This document shows positions 23,569 through 32,049 of a stretch of 40,888 bases of DNA, in pieces. Where the stretch lies: positions 1-40,888 of the forward strand of contig JAFKLG010000102.1 in the NCBI GenBank assembly GCA_017304945.1. Direction: 5' to 3'. The stretch's first letter is position 1; each line of letters starts with the position of its first letter. Both the position numbers and the translations under genes were made by a program. Under the pieces are notes generated by a model. The model was not told where the DNA came from and did no database searches. It saw only the letters and a program-made list of their open reading frames with translations. This DNA is from Rhodospirillales bacterium. GTDB taxonomy: Bacteria > Pseudomonadota > Alphaproteobacteria > Acetobacterales > Acetobacteraceae.

Positions 23569-24519
23569 TCAGGCCGCGTGGCGCACCCGCGGCCAGCGCG
23601 CGGCCACCGCGGGCAGCACCTCCTCCACCAGCCGCCGCGTCTGCGCCAGCATGTCCGCGTCGCCGCTCGCCGCCGGGCGGAGGATGAACTTCGACGCGCC
23701 GGCCTCGACGTATTCGGCCAGCCGCGCCATCACCTCGGCCACGCCGCCCACGGCGAACGCCTCCGCCGCGTCGCGGCCGGTGCGCGCCGTGTAGGCCTTC
23801 GCGACCCGATCCATGCCCGGATCGTCCCAGCTCCCGAAGCGGAAGGCGAAGGCGGCGCCGTAATGGTCCTCATCGATCGTGCGCCCCGCCGCCGTGGCCG
23901 CCGCCTTGATCGCCGCCACGACCTCGGCCACCTGCGCCGGCGTCTCGGGGCCGGCCTGCCAGCCGGTGCCGTATTTCGCGGTCCGCCGCACCGCCGCGTC
24001 CGAGGCGCCGCCGATCCACATCGGCAGGTCCGGCTGCACCGGCAGCGGCGCGATCGAGGCGCCGGTCAGCCGGAAGTGCTTGCCCGCATAGTCGAGCGTC
24101 TCCCCGGCCCAGAGCCGCGCGATGATCTCCAGCGCCTCGTCCGTGCGCTTGCCGCGGGTGGAGGCGTCGAGATGCATCGCCGTCCATTCCGGACCGCGCG
24201 GGCTGCCGATGCCGAACCCCGGCAACAGCCGACCCTGCGACAACACGTCGATCGTGGCGCATTGCTTCGCCAGCAGCACCGGGTCGCGCATCGCGACCGA
24301 GACCACGTTCACGCCGAACTTGATCCGCCGCGTCCGTCCGGCGATCGCCGCCAGCGCCGTCATGCATTCCAGGATCGGCGTCCGGCTGATCAGCCGGTCG
24401 GTCTGCCAGATCGAGTCGATGCCGCCCGCCTCGCACAAATCCACCCAGCGCCAGAACCCGTCGGCGCCGTCGAACGGGAACTCCATCAACCCAATGCCGA
24501 CTGCAATGGTGCGTGCCAT
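23569..24519 (-). CDS. LLM-class flavin-dependent oxidoreductase (luciferase-like)
   Basis: 316 residues from ATG 24519, with GGAGGAG 6 bases upstream. A TIM-barrel flavoenzyme of the bacterial luciferase superfamily using FMNH2 or F420. The first strand is AVGIGLMEFPFDG. CEAGGIDSIWQTDRL, LAAIAGRTRRIKFGVNVVSVAMRDPVLLAKQCATIDVLSQGRLLPGFGIGSPRGPEW and RTDEALEIIARLWAGETLDYAGKHFRL are typical of the group. PDLPMWIGGASDAAVRRTAKYGTGW is the usual later barrel strand. The substrate is unknown; relatives oxidise alkanesulfonates, nitriloacetate, alkanes or cofactor-bound alcohols. It stands alone, divergent from an MFS gene 172 bp away. Confidence 0.9.
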   Translation of the reverse strand: MARTIAVGIGLMEFPFDGADGFWRWVDLCEAGGIDSIWQTDRLISRTPILECMTALAAIAGRTRRIKFGVNVVSVAMRDPVLLAKQCATIDVLSQGRLLPGFGIGSPRGPEWTAMHLDASTRGKRTDEALEIIARLWAGETLDYAGKHFRLTGASIAPLPVQPDLPMWIGGASDAAVRRTAKYGTGWQAGPETPAQVAEVVAAIKAAATAAGRTIDEDHYGAAFAFRFGSWDDPGMDRVAKAYTARTGRDAAEAFAVGGVAEVMARLAEYVEAGASKFILRPAASGDADMLAQTRRLVEEVLPAVAARWPRVRHAA

Positions 24520-24691
24520 GCCCACTCCTCCCGCCTCGCGCCCGGCGCTGCGACCCTGCCGCCGCGCCGGCGCATCCTGACTTTGCGCAAATCGTCCTCC
24601 CGGCAGCGCTCGGCTGCAATACGCCGGCGTGGCTTCCCGAGTCCGGCGACCACGTGCTGTCCTCGCGCCAAACGAGAGGACGTCCACCCCC

Positions 24692-25921
24692 GTGAGCACT
24701 GCCAATGCGCAGCCGGATCGCCGCGCCGCCGCCTGGCGTCGCCTCGGCCTCACCGGCTGCCCCGATTTCTGGCGGCTCTGGAGCGTCGGCCTCGTGGTCT
24801 TCGTGGTCCGCTGGCTGGAGACGGTGGCGATCGGCGTCGTCGTCTACCAGCGCACCGGATCCGCCTTCCTGGTCGCCATGATGACCATGCTGCGCCTGCT
24901 GCCGATGGGTCTGTTCGGCGCCTTCCTCGGCGCCTGGGCGGATCGCATCGAGCGGCGCACCACGCTGATCGCCGTCGTGCTCATGCTGGGCGCCACCTCG
25001 GGGATCCTTGCCGTGCTCGCGCATGCGGGCCGGCTCGAGGTCTGGCACCTCGCGCTCGCCAGCCTGGTCAACGGGCTCGCCTGGGCCACCGACAACCCGG
25101 TGCGGCGGGTGATGATCGGGGAGGTGGTGGGCGCCGACCAGATGGGCACGGCGATGTCGATCGATGTCGGGGCGAACAACGCCTCCCGCATGGTCGGCCC
25201 CACCGTCGGCGGGCTGCTGCTGGCCGGCATCGGCATCGACGGCGCGTTCGCGCTGTCCGTCCTGCTCTATCTGGGCGCGCTGGTGGCGGCGCTGCGCGTG
25301 CGCTACCGCAACACGGCGCCGGCCGGCGCCGGGTCGGTGCTGGCGCGGATCGCGGAAGGGCTGACGCTGGTGCGCGGCGACCGCCGGCTCTCCGGCACGC
25401 TGGTCGTGACGGTCGTCTACAACGTGTTCGGCTGGCCCTTCACCGCCATGGTCCCGGTGATCGGGCAGGACCGGCTGGGCCTCGGCCCCTCCGGCATCGG
25501 CATCCTCGCCAGCATGGACGGCATCGGCGCGTTCTGCGGCGCAATGCTGCTCGCCGTGTTCCTGACACCCGCCTGGTACGCCCGCACCTATCTGGGTGGC
25601 GTGACGCTCTACATGATCATGCTGACCGTGTTCGCGCTGATCCCGATCCCGGCGGTCGCCGCGGCCGCTCTGATGCTGACCGGGTTCGGCGGCGCCGGGT
25701 TCAGCATCATGCAGGCGACGCTGGTCTACCTGTCGGCGCCGCCGGACATGCGCGGCCGCATCCTGGGCGTGCTGTCGGTCTGCATCGGCGTGGGGCCGGT
25801 CGGGTTCGTCGGTCTCGGCCTGCTGGCCGACGCGATCGGCGCGCACTGGGCCACCGCCGCCATGGGCCTCACCGGATTGCTGGTACTCGCGCTCACCCGG
25901 CCGTTGTGGCGGGCGATCTGA
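24692..25921 (+). CDS. MFS transporter (MFS_3, EntS-like)
   Basis: 409 residues from GTG 24692, with GAGAGGA about 12 bases upstream. About 12 membrane helices. DFWRLWSVGLVVFVVRWLETVAIGVVVYQRTGSAFLVAMMTMLRLLPMGLFGAFLGAWADRIERR matches the first helices and the TM2-3 loop of the MFS_3 group, which includes the enterobactin exporter EntS. The segment NGLAWATDNPVRRVMIGEVV and the late loop SAPPDMRGRILGVLSVCIGVGPVGFVGLGLLAD also match. It is probably an exporter; the substrate is unknown. Its 3' end overlaps the convergent MFS gene by 29 bp. Confidence 0.88.
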   Translation: MSTANAQPDRRAAAWRRLGLTGCPDFWRLWSVGLVVFVVRWLETVAIGVVVYQRTGSAFLVAMMTMLRLLPMGLFGAFLGAWADRIERRTTLIAVVLMLGATSGILAVLAHAGRLEVWHLALASLVNGLAWATDNPVRRVMIGEVVGADQMGTAMSIDVGANNASRMVGPTVGGLLLAGIGIDGAFALSVLLYLGALVAALRVRYRNTAPAGAGSVLARIAEGLTLVRGDRRLSGTLVVTVVYNVFGWPFTAMVPVIGQDRLGLGPSGIGILASMDGIGAFCGAMLLAVFLTPAWYARTYLGGVTLYMIMLTVFALIPIPAVAAAALMLTGFGGAGFSIMQATLVYLSAPPDMRGRILGVLSVCIGVGPVGFVGLGLLADAIGAHWATAAMGLTGLLVLALTRPLWRAI

Positions 25922-27227
25922 GCGCGCTGCCCGCCGGCTGCCCGCGTTCCGCCAGCGCGACCCACACCAGCACCGCCGCGGCCAGGCCGAGGACCCCGCA
26001 AAACCCATAGGTCGGCGCGTAGCCGAACCGGTGCACCATGAATTCGCTCAGCACCGCGCTGCTGGTCACGCCCAGCGCCCGCAGCGTCGCCATCACGCCC
26101 TGCGTCAGGTTGTAGCGCCCGCTGCCCCGCGTCGCGTCCGCGAGCCAGATCGGCGTCAGCGCGAACAGGAACCCGCCACCCACGCCGCCCACCACCTGTA
26201 TCGCCAGCAACCAGGTCGGTTCCGTGGTCAGCATCGTCAGCACGGCCTGCACCGGCAACAGCGCGAAGCCGACCGCCAGCATCACCCGCGGCCCCCAGGC
26301 GTCGGCGCGGCGGCCGACCAGGATCGAGCTGGCCAGCATGCCGAGCTGAGAGGCGATGATGCAGCCGGAGGTGAAGGTGAGGCCGCTGCCGGGGCGTTGC
26401 TGCCCGACCATCTGGCCGACCAGGGTCAGCAACGGCGCGCTGGCGAGTTCGTAGAGGAAGCTGCACGCCGCGAAGGCGAGCATCGGTCCGCTGCGCAACA
26501 CGCCGAACCAGCTCGTCGGCCCGGCATCCTGGCCTTCGCCGCTGTCGAGCCCGCGGGCGCGCCGCCCATCCACCGCGCGTTTCGGGATCGAGACCACCGC
26601 GATCACCGTCAGCACGGCGATCACCGGCACCTGCAGGAACACCGCCTCGGCCGAGACCAGCCAGGCCAGCAGCCCCGACGTCACCGCCACCACCACGTTG
26701 CCGGCGCGCGACCAGGCGGCATTGCGGCCCATCCGCCGCGTCAGCGTCTCACGCGTGCACAAGCCCAGGGTCAACGCGGCGATCGCCGGCTCGAACACGC
26801 CGCTCACCACCTGCATCAGCGTGTTCGCGGCCAAGACGGGCCAGAACCGCGGCCACCAGGCGACCAGCATCGCGCCCACCGACAGCAGCACCAGCGCCAC
26901 GATCAACATGCCGCGCTTGTGGGGCGTGCGATCCAGCCAGGCGCCGATCGGGGTCTGCGTCGCGAGGCCGATCCAGCCGCCGATCGAGGTCACCAGCCCG
27001 ACCGTCGCCACGTCCCAATGCGCCTCGGAGGCGAGGTAGACCACCACGAACGGTCCCAATGCGCCGCGCACGTCGGCGACCAGGAAGTTCAGCCAGTCGA
27101 GCGACGGGGCGTGCAGCCGCTTGGGGGTGAGGCGGTCCCGCAACTGGCTGGACCGCGTGCGAAGCGCACCGATCCCTGCATGCAGGTGGGGGGCGAGCCG
27201 TCTGGCCGGCTGGTCTTTGCCTTGCAT
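25893..27227 (-). CDS. MFS transporter
   Basis: 444 residues from ATG 27227. A hydrophilic N terminus of about 40 residues precedes about 12 membrane helices. SLDWLNFLVADVRGALGPFVVVYLASEAHWDVATVGLVTSIGGWIGLATQTPIGAWLDRTPHKR contains TM1-2 and the signature loop. The second half has GSGLTFTSGCIIASQLGMLASSILVGRRADAWG, repeating the loop. Substrate unknown. Sequence similarity to the convergent neighbour is low, so the two are not a recent duplication. The start is uncertain: no good ribosome site precedes ATG 27227, and GTG 27314 is in frame. The last 29 bases are shared with the opposite gene. Confidence 0.85.
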   Translation of the reverse strand: MQGKDQPARRLAPHLHAGIGALRTRSSQLRDRLTPKRLHAPSLDWLNFLVADVRGALGPFVVVYLASEAHWDVATVGLVTSIGGWIGLATQTPIGAWLDRTPHKRGMLIVALVLLSVGAMLVAWWPRFWPVLAANTLMQVVSGVFEPAIAALTLGLCTRETLTRRMGRNAAWSRAGNVVVAVTSGLLAWLVSAEAVFLQVPVIAVLTVIAVVSIPKRAVDGRRARGLDSGEGQDAGPTSWFGVLRSGPMLAFAACSFLYELASAPLLTLVGQMVGQQRPGSGLTFTSGCIIASQLGMLASSILVGRRADAWGPRVMLAVGFALLPVQAVLTMLTTEPTWLLAIQVVGGVGGGFLFALTPIWLADATRGSGRYNLTQGVMATLRALGVTSSAVLSEFMVHRFGYAPTYGFCGVLGLAAAVLVWVALAERGQPAGSALRSPATTAG

Positions 27228-27340
27228 CGCGGAGAAATGGGAAGCGCCCACCGGCCTGCACCAGCGACCGGCGTTCACCGTCTCGCGTAGACCTCGTTCC
27301 GGATGCAGACACACGCCTCAGGGCACGTGGCCGCGCAGCG

Positions 27341-28054
27341 TCAGGCGCAGGCGCCGATCAGCGCGTCGAAGATCCGCCGGTCGCCCGGGTCGATGAAGAA
27401 TTCCGGGTGCCATTGCACGCCCAGGCAGAACCGCGCGCGCGGATCCTCGATGCCCTCGATCACGCCATCCGGCGCGGTGGCGTTCACCCGCGCATGCGGT
27501 CCCGCGTCGCGCACCGCCTGGTGATGCGAGGAGTTCACCTCCATGCGCGGCGCCCCCACGATCCGATGCAGCAGCGTGCCCGGCGTGATCGCCACCGCAT
27601 GGCCCGGCTCGTGCCGCGGATTGGGCTGCTCGTGCGCCAGCGCGTCGGCGACGCTGTCGGGGATGTGCTGGATCAGCGTGCCGCCCAGCACGACCGCCAG
27701 CAACTGCTCGCCGCCGCAGATCCCCAGCACCGGCATGCCGCGCGCCAGGGCGCCGCGCGTGAGCGCGAGTTCGGCGGCCGTGCGGCCGGTCTTCAGTGTC
27801 ACGCTGTCATGCCGCGCCCCGTCGCCATACAGCGCCGGATCGACGTCGAACGCGCCGCCGGTGACCACCAGCGCATCCAGTCGGTCAAGATAGGACGCGG
27901 CCGAATCCGGATCGTGCGGCAACGCGATCGGCAGCCCGCCAGCGGCCAGGATCGCCTCCGCATAGTTCTGCCGCAGCGCGTACCACGGATATTTCGAGTA
28001 GCCGCCCGGCTGCTCCGAATCGAGGGTGACGCCGATCACGGGTTTCTGTGCCAT
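27341..28054 (-). CDS. Gamma-glutamyl-gamma-aminobutyrate hydrolase family protein (peptidase C26)
   Basis: 237 residues. A class I glutamine-amidotransferase-like hydrolase that would cleave gamma-glutamyl amide bonds, as PuuD does in putrescine degradation. It starts KPVIGVTLDSEQPGGYSKYPWYALRQNYAEAILAAGGLPIALP. LDALVVTGGAFDVDPALYG follows the family. The nucleophile is Cys113 in LGICGGEQLLAV, with His216 and Glu218 in GVQWHPEFF completing the triad. NPRHEPGHAV and EVNSSHHQAVRDAG are typical substrate-side motifs. In PuuD the residue after the nucleophile is Arg (GICRG); here it is Gly, so specificity may differ. No other putrescine genes are nearby. Confidence 0.92.
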   Translation of the reverse strand: MAQKPVIGVTLDSEQPGGYSKYPWYALRQNYAEAILAAGGLPIALPHDPDSAASYLDRLDALVVTGGAFDVDPALYGDGARHDSVTLKTGRTAAELALTRGALARGMPVLGICGGEQLLAVVLGGTLIQHIPDSVADALAHEQPNPRHEPGHAVAITPGTLLHRIVGAPRMEVNSSHHQAVRDAGPHARVNATAPDGVIEGIEDPRARFCLGVQWHPEFFIDPGDRRIFDALIGACA

Positions 28055-28264
28055 GGCCCCGTGCTAGGCCGCGCGGCGCGCGCCCGCAAGCATCATGCCG
28101 CTGCCGCATCCAATCCGCGCCCCGCCGGCCGCCGCCCCACCGCGTTCCGCGCTCACGTCGTTGCGCTCTCACCGCGATGTGTGGGGCGGGCGCCTCGTTT
28201 CGCCCTCTTTGCGTGCCCTGTTCCATTCCAGCGCAACCGGAGGTCCGGCCCAGGAGGCACAGCC

Positions 28265-28708
28265 ATGGCACATCCGATCTCGAACGCCTTCTCGAAAGCC
28301 GCGCATTGGACCGCCACCCAATGCGGGCGCGCCCCCACCTTCATGACGGCGGTCGCGGTGATCGTGGTCTGGGCGGCGACCGGGCCGATGTTCCACTACT
28401 CCGACACCTGGCAACTGATCATCAACACCGGGACCACCATCGTCACCTTCCTAATGGTGTTCCTGATCCAGAACACGCAGAACCGGGACACCGCGGCAAT
28501 CCAGCTCAAGCTCGACGAGCTGATCCGCGCCAATCAGAACGCCCGCAACAAGATGCTCCAGCTCGAGGACCTCACCGAGGACGAGCTCAGCACGTTGAAG
28601 GCGAGCTTCGGCAAGCTGGCGGCGCAGGCGAACGACGCCCGCACCGCCGCGCGGCAGGCCATGCACGCGACCAAGACCATCGCCCGCGAAACGGCGCCCG
28701 CGAACTGA
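28265..28708 (+). CDS. Low-affinity iron permease-like small membrane protein
   Basis: 147 residues from ATG 28265, with AGGAGG 7 bases upstream. Two membrane helices span about residues 25-42 (FMTAVAVIVVWAATGPMF) and 50-68 (LIINTGTTIVTFLMVFLIQ). The following NTQNRDTAAIQLKLDELIRA is the conserved signature of the iron_permease (PF04120) family. The C-terminal half is a charged helical tail (LEDLTEDELSTLKASFGKLAAQANDARTAARQA) likely to be coiled coil. The name comes from yeast Fet4-related annotation; transport activity is not established for the short bacterial forms. It is divergent from the C26 hydrolase gene. Confidence 0.88.
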   Translation: MAHPISNAFSKAAHWTATQCGRAPTFMTAVAVIVVWAATGPMFHYSDTWQLIINTGTTIVTFLMVFLIQNTQNRDTAAIQLKLDELIRANQNARNKMLQLEDLTEDELSTLKASFGKLAAQANDARTAARQAMHATKTIARETAPAN

Positions 28709-28748
28709 GCGGGCGAGCTCCCCGCTCGGCCCGCCCGCCGCCCCGAGG

Positions 28749-29993
28749 TCAGGCCGGCCGGTGCAGCACCGGGCGCTCGCGGGTGACGGTGCGCCGCCCT
28801 CGCTTGAACACCGCGAGCGGCGCGGCGATCTCAGCCACCGCCTGCTGCGGCGTCGTCGCGTCGAGCACCACGAGATCGGCCGGGTTGCCCACGGCGATGC
28901 CATAGTCCTGCAGGTTCATCAGCCGCGCGGAGCGGGTGGTGATCATCTCGAAGGCCGCGCGCAACTGGTCGGGGCGGCCGGCCTGGCAGACATTCGCCTG
29001 CAGGTTGGCCATGCGCAGCAGCGATCCATCGCCGAACGGCGTGAACGGGTTCAGCACGTTGTTGGTCGAGATCGAGCAGTTCACACCCTGCGCCACCAGC
29101 AGATGCGCGTCCGCCACCCCGCGCGGCACGTCATGCGTTCGCCCGCGCCCCTGCATGTAGAGGTCGGTCGCGGGCAGCACCGTCACCGCCACGCCCACGT
29201 CCGCGAGCCGTCCCGCCAGCCGCAACAGGTCGGGCCGCGGCATGCTGGCGTATTTGCAGCCATGCCCCACCGCCACGCGCCCGCCCAGCCCGTACTGCGC
29301 GGTCAGCTCGCAGACGAGGTCGATGTCCATGTCCACCGGCGCGCCGCCGGAATCGAGGTGCATGTCGATGTCGACGTCGTATTCGCGGGCGAGCGCGAAT
29401 ATGCGGCGGACTTGTCCCGCCTTGTCCGGGTCGAAGTTCGGCGCCGCGCCGATCACCGGCGCACCGCGCCGCAACGCCTCGACCAGCAGCCGGTCGGAGG
29501 CCGGGTTGTTGGTCAGCCCCTCCTGCGGGAAGACGCAGAGTTCGATGTCGATCGCCCAGGCATGATCCCGCCGCAGCGCTTCGAGCGCCTCGAAACTGCG
29601 CATCTCCACACCGGCGTCCAGTTCGACATGCGTGCGCATGTGGGTGCAGCCATTCACGAGGCACGCCTCCAGCGTGGCGCGGGCTCGAGCGTACACGTCC
29701 TCCACGGTGAAGCTGGGTTTGATCGCGGCGATGCGGGGCACAGGGGCGGGATCGCGCTCGTCTTCCGGGGCGCAGCGATCGATGATGCGCGACTTGTCGA
29801 GATGGATGTGCGTTTCCACCAGACCGGCGCAGACCAGCCGGCCGGCGGCATCGTACGCTGGCGCGTCGCCCGCGAGCTGCGGTCCGATCGCGACGATGCG
29901 GCCAGACTCGATGCCGATGTCGAGCAGCGGGGCGTCGGGTGAGGAATCGCCGGACGGATGCACCAGACGAGCCTGGCGGACGATCAGATCCAT
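28749..29993 (-). CDS. Cytosine-deaminase-like metal-dependent amidohydrolase
   Basis: 414 residues from ATG 29993, with GGAG 6 bases upstream. A TIM-barrel amidohydrolase that probably deaminates or hydrolyses a nitrogen heterocycle. A small beta domain opens it (MDLIVRQARLVHP, DIGIESGRIVAIGPQL, DAAGRLVCAGLVETHIHLDKS). The metal ligands are His62 and His64 in ETHIHLD, with further His in DIDMHLDSGGAP and VAVGHGCKYAS. The Asp-containing segment is replaced around SISTNNVLNPFTPFGDGSLLRM. RSARLMNLQDYGIAVGNPADLVVLD closes the barrel. HIHLDKS and FTPFGDGS match the CodA/N-isopropylammelide group. It is downstream of nothing obvious on its strand; 40 bp separate it from the iron-permease-like gene on the other strand. 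Confidence 0.9.
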   Translation of the reverse strand: MDLIVRQARLVHPSGDSSPDAPLLDIGIESGRIVAIGPQLAGDAPAYDAAGRLVCAGLVETHIHLDKSRIIDRCAPEDERDPAPVPRIAAIKPSFTVEDVYARARATLEACLVNGCTHMRTHVELDAGVEMRSFEALEALRRDHAWAIDIELCVFPQEGLTNNPASDRLLVEALRRGAPVIGAAPNFDPDKAGQVRRIFALAREYDVDIDMHLDSGGAPVDMDIDLVCELTAQYGLGGRVAVGHGCKYASMPRPDLLRLAGRLADVGVAVTVLPATDLYMQGRGRTHDVPRGVADAHLLVAQGVNCSISTNNVLNPFTPFGDGSLLRMANLQANVCQAGRPDQLRAAFEMITTRSARLMNLQDYGIAVGNPADLVVLDATTPQQAVAEIAAPLAVFKRGRRTVTRERPVLHRPA

Positions 29994-30113
29994 GCGGCAC
30001 TCCACGACGAGGAGCGGCGATGCTGGCCGATCCGGCGGGATGGTGCAATTCTGGGGCGCCGCTCTCCCCTCCGAGCGCCTGCGCCTCGATCGAGGCGCGA
30101 GGCGATGCCCGCG

Positions 30114-31934
30114 CTAGGCGACCAGCTCCCGGAGCACCCGCTCCGCGGGGAACACCACCTCCACCCGGGTGCCCTCGCCCTTGCGACTTTCCACCCGCAG
30201 CGTGCCTCCATGCAGCTCCGCCAACGCCTTGGCGAGTCGCAGGCCGAGGCCGGCCCCGGCCTCCGGCCGCGCCAGCGAGGCGTCGACCTGGCCGAACGGT
30301 TCCAGCGCGACCGCGATCTCGCGCGGGCTCATGCCTTCGCCGCCGTCCGCCACGCTGATCGCGAGGCCGCCCGCGTCGGTTTCAGCGGCCGAGATCGTGG
30401 CCACCGATCCCGGTTGCCCGAACCGCGCGGCGTTGCTCAGCAGGTTCATCAGGATCTGGCGGAGCCGGCCGGGATCGGCCCGCAAGGCCGGCAGGCGGTC
30501 GGGCAGATCCGCCCGCAGCGTCACGCCGCGCGCCTCGGCCTGCGGCTGCACCGTGCCGACGGCGCCGCGCACCAGGTCGGTGACGCGCACCACCGCCTCG
30601 ACGAGCTGGGCGGATCCGCCCTCGATGCGGGCGAACTCGAGCGTGGCGTTGATCAGCTCGAGCAGCCCGCGCGACGCCGACCCGATCTGCTGCGCGTAGG
30701 CATGCAGCGGCGGCGCGGCGTCCGCCGGCGCCTGGTCGCGGATCACCTCGGAGGCCCCGATCATCGCGTGCAGCGGCGGGCGCAGCTCGTGACTCATCCG
30801 CGCCAGGAAGCGCACCTTCGCGAGGGTCGCGGCTTCGGCGTGGGTCCGGCTTTCCGCCAGCGCGCGGCGGGTCGCCGCCAGCGCCGCACGCTCCGCGGCG
30901 AGCCGCGCATCTGCCTCGCGCCGTTCGTCGGCGAGCTGCAGCGCGAGATGCGTGCGGCCCCGCAGGCCGGATAGCGCGAGGGCGCCGAGGCCGATCCAGG
31001 TCAAGGTCGCGAACGCCGCGCCCAGCACGAGCAGGCGTCCCTGCAACCGCGACAGGCCGAGCACCGCGTCGGGATCGGGGCTGACGAGGACGGCGAGTCC
31101 CTGGGAGGCGATGCTGCGGCTGGCGAGCACGCGCTCCGCTGCCGCCGCCTCGAACGGCGCCTCGAGCGGGCTCAGGTCCTGACCTTGCCCCGCGCCGGGT
31201 GCGATTTCCGGCTTCGGCGCGCGGAGCAGCGCCCGCATCGATCCATCGGTGCCGACCAGCGCGACCACGCCGCGCGGGCCGAGATCGAGGCTGGGCAACG
31301 AACCGCCGAACGCGTCCAGCACCATCGAGACCACGACGATTCCGAGATAGTGCCGGGTGGCGGTTTCGAGCCGGCGCGAGATCGGCAGCGTCGTCTGCCG
31401 CGTCGTCCGATCGACCATGGACCGGCCGACCAGCAGGCCGCTCGTCGTGGCGGCTGCGTGCCAGTTCGCGTGCGCGCGGAGCACCGGTTCCGGCACATGC
31501 GCGAGCCCGCGAGCCGAGTCGCCCAGCGGCCGCCCGTCCCGTGTGGCGACGGTGACGAAGGCCACGCCGCGAAGGGCGTTGAGCGGTGCGTCCCAGGTCT
31601 CGATCTGCGCCAGCCGGTTGGGATCGGCGCGCAGCTCCTGCACGATGGGATCGAGCGTGACGTCCAGCCCGTCCAATGTGCGCGTCACCTCGTCGGCGAT
31701 GTTCGTCGCGAGGTTCTCCGCTTGCACCTGGGCGCCGGAGAGCGCCATCGCCCGCGCATTGTTTCGCAGCACGAGGGCCCCGGTCCAGGTGACGGCGGAG
31801 AGCACGAGCACGAGGAGGATGGTCCCAATCGATTGCCACCGTGCCCGCTGCCGCAACGCCCCGTCGGGCGCGGCCACCGGCGCGAATCCATGTATCCCTT
31901 CACTGTCGGCGGCCGGACGAGGAGCTGCGGACAT
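30114..31934 (-). CDS. Membrane-bound sensor histidine kinase with HELRPP H-box
   Basis: 606 residues. TM1 (about residues 36-56) and TM2 (about 297-320) flank a periplasmic sensor domain of roughly 240 residues, probably PDC/CHASE-like. A coiled coil (LADERREADARLAAERAALAATRRALAESRTHAEAATLAKVRF) leads to the H-box ARMSHELRPPLHAMIG with His382. The ATPase domain has RQILMNLLSNAARFG (N-box), SVADGGEGM (G1), and a GLGLRLAKALAELHGG (G2). The usual Thr or Asn four residues after the His is Pro386; that position is important for phosphatase activity in HisKA kinases. No response regulator is adjacent, so the target is unknown. The 115-bp upstream spacer is unusually A+T-rich. Confidence 0.9.
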   Translation of the reverse strand: MSAAPRPAADSEGIHGFAPVAAPDGALRQRARWQSIGTILLVLVLSAVTWTGALVLRNNARAMALSGAQVQAENLATNIADEVTRTLDGLDVTLDPIVQELRADPNRLAQIETWDAPLNALRGVAFVTVATRDGRPLGDSARGLAHVPEPVLRAHANWHAAATTSGLLVGRSMVDRTTRQTTLPISRRLETATRHYLGIVVVSMVLDAFGGSLPSLDLGPRGVVALVGTDGSMRALLRAPKPEIAPGAGQGQDLSPLEAPFEAAAAERVLASRSIASQGLAVLVSPDPDAVLGLSRLQGRLLVLGAAFATLTWIGLGALALSGLRGRTHLALQLADERREADARLAAERAALAATRRALAESRTHAEAATLAKVRFLARMSHELRPPLHAMIGASEVIRDQAPADAAPPLHAYAQQIGSASRGLLELINATLEFARIEGGSAQLVEAVVRVTDLVRGAVGTVQPQAEARGVTLRADLPDRLPALRADPGRLRQILMNLLSNAARFGQPGSVATISAAETDAGGLAISVADGGEGMSPREIAVALEPFGQVDASLARPEAGAGLGLRLAKALAELHGGTLRVESRKGEGTRVEVVFPAERVLRELVA

Positions 31935-32049
31935 GTACTTTCGGTGGCTGTGGCGGACGAGCCTGCCGTTGAGAGATCACGGTAAACGATAGTCTGTCAT
32001 ATTCGTGGTCGAGAGAACTAGTAGATCGGGCGTGATAAATGAAACGAAG

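Noticed and set aside
23578..26010. 810-codon plus-strand open frame over the monooxygenase and MFS genes
   Set aside because: It is antisense to one real gene and out of frame with another; its product is low-complexity Arg/Ala/Pro.
24692..27227. Recent duplication of the two adjacent MFS genes
   Set aside because: The two products share only general superfamily features, and the N-terminal helices and loops differ clearly.
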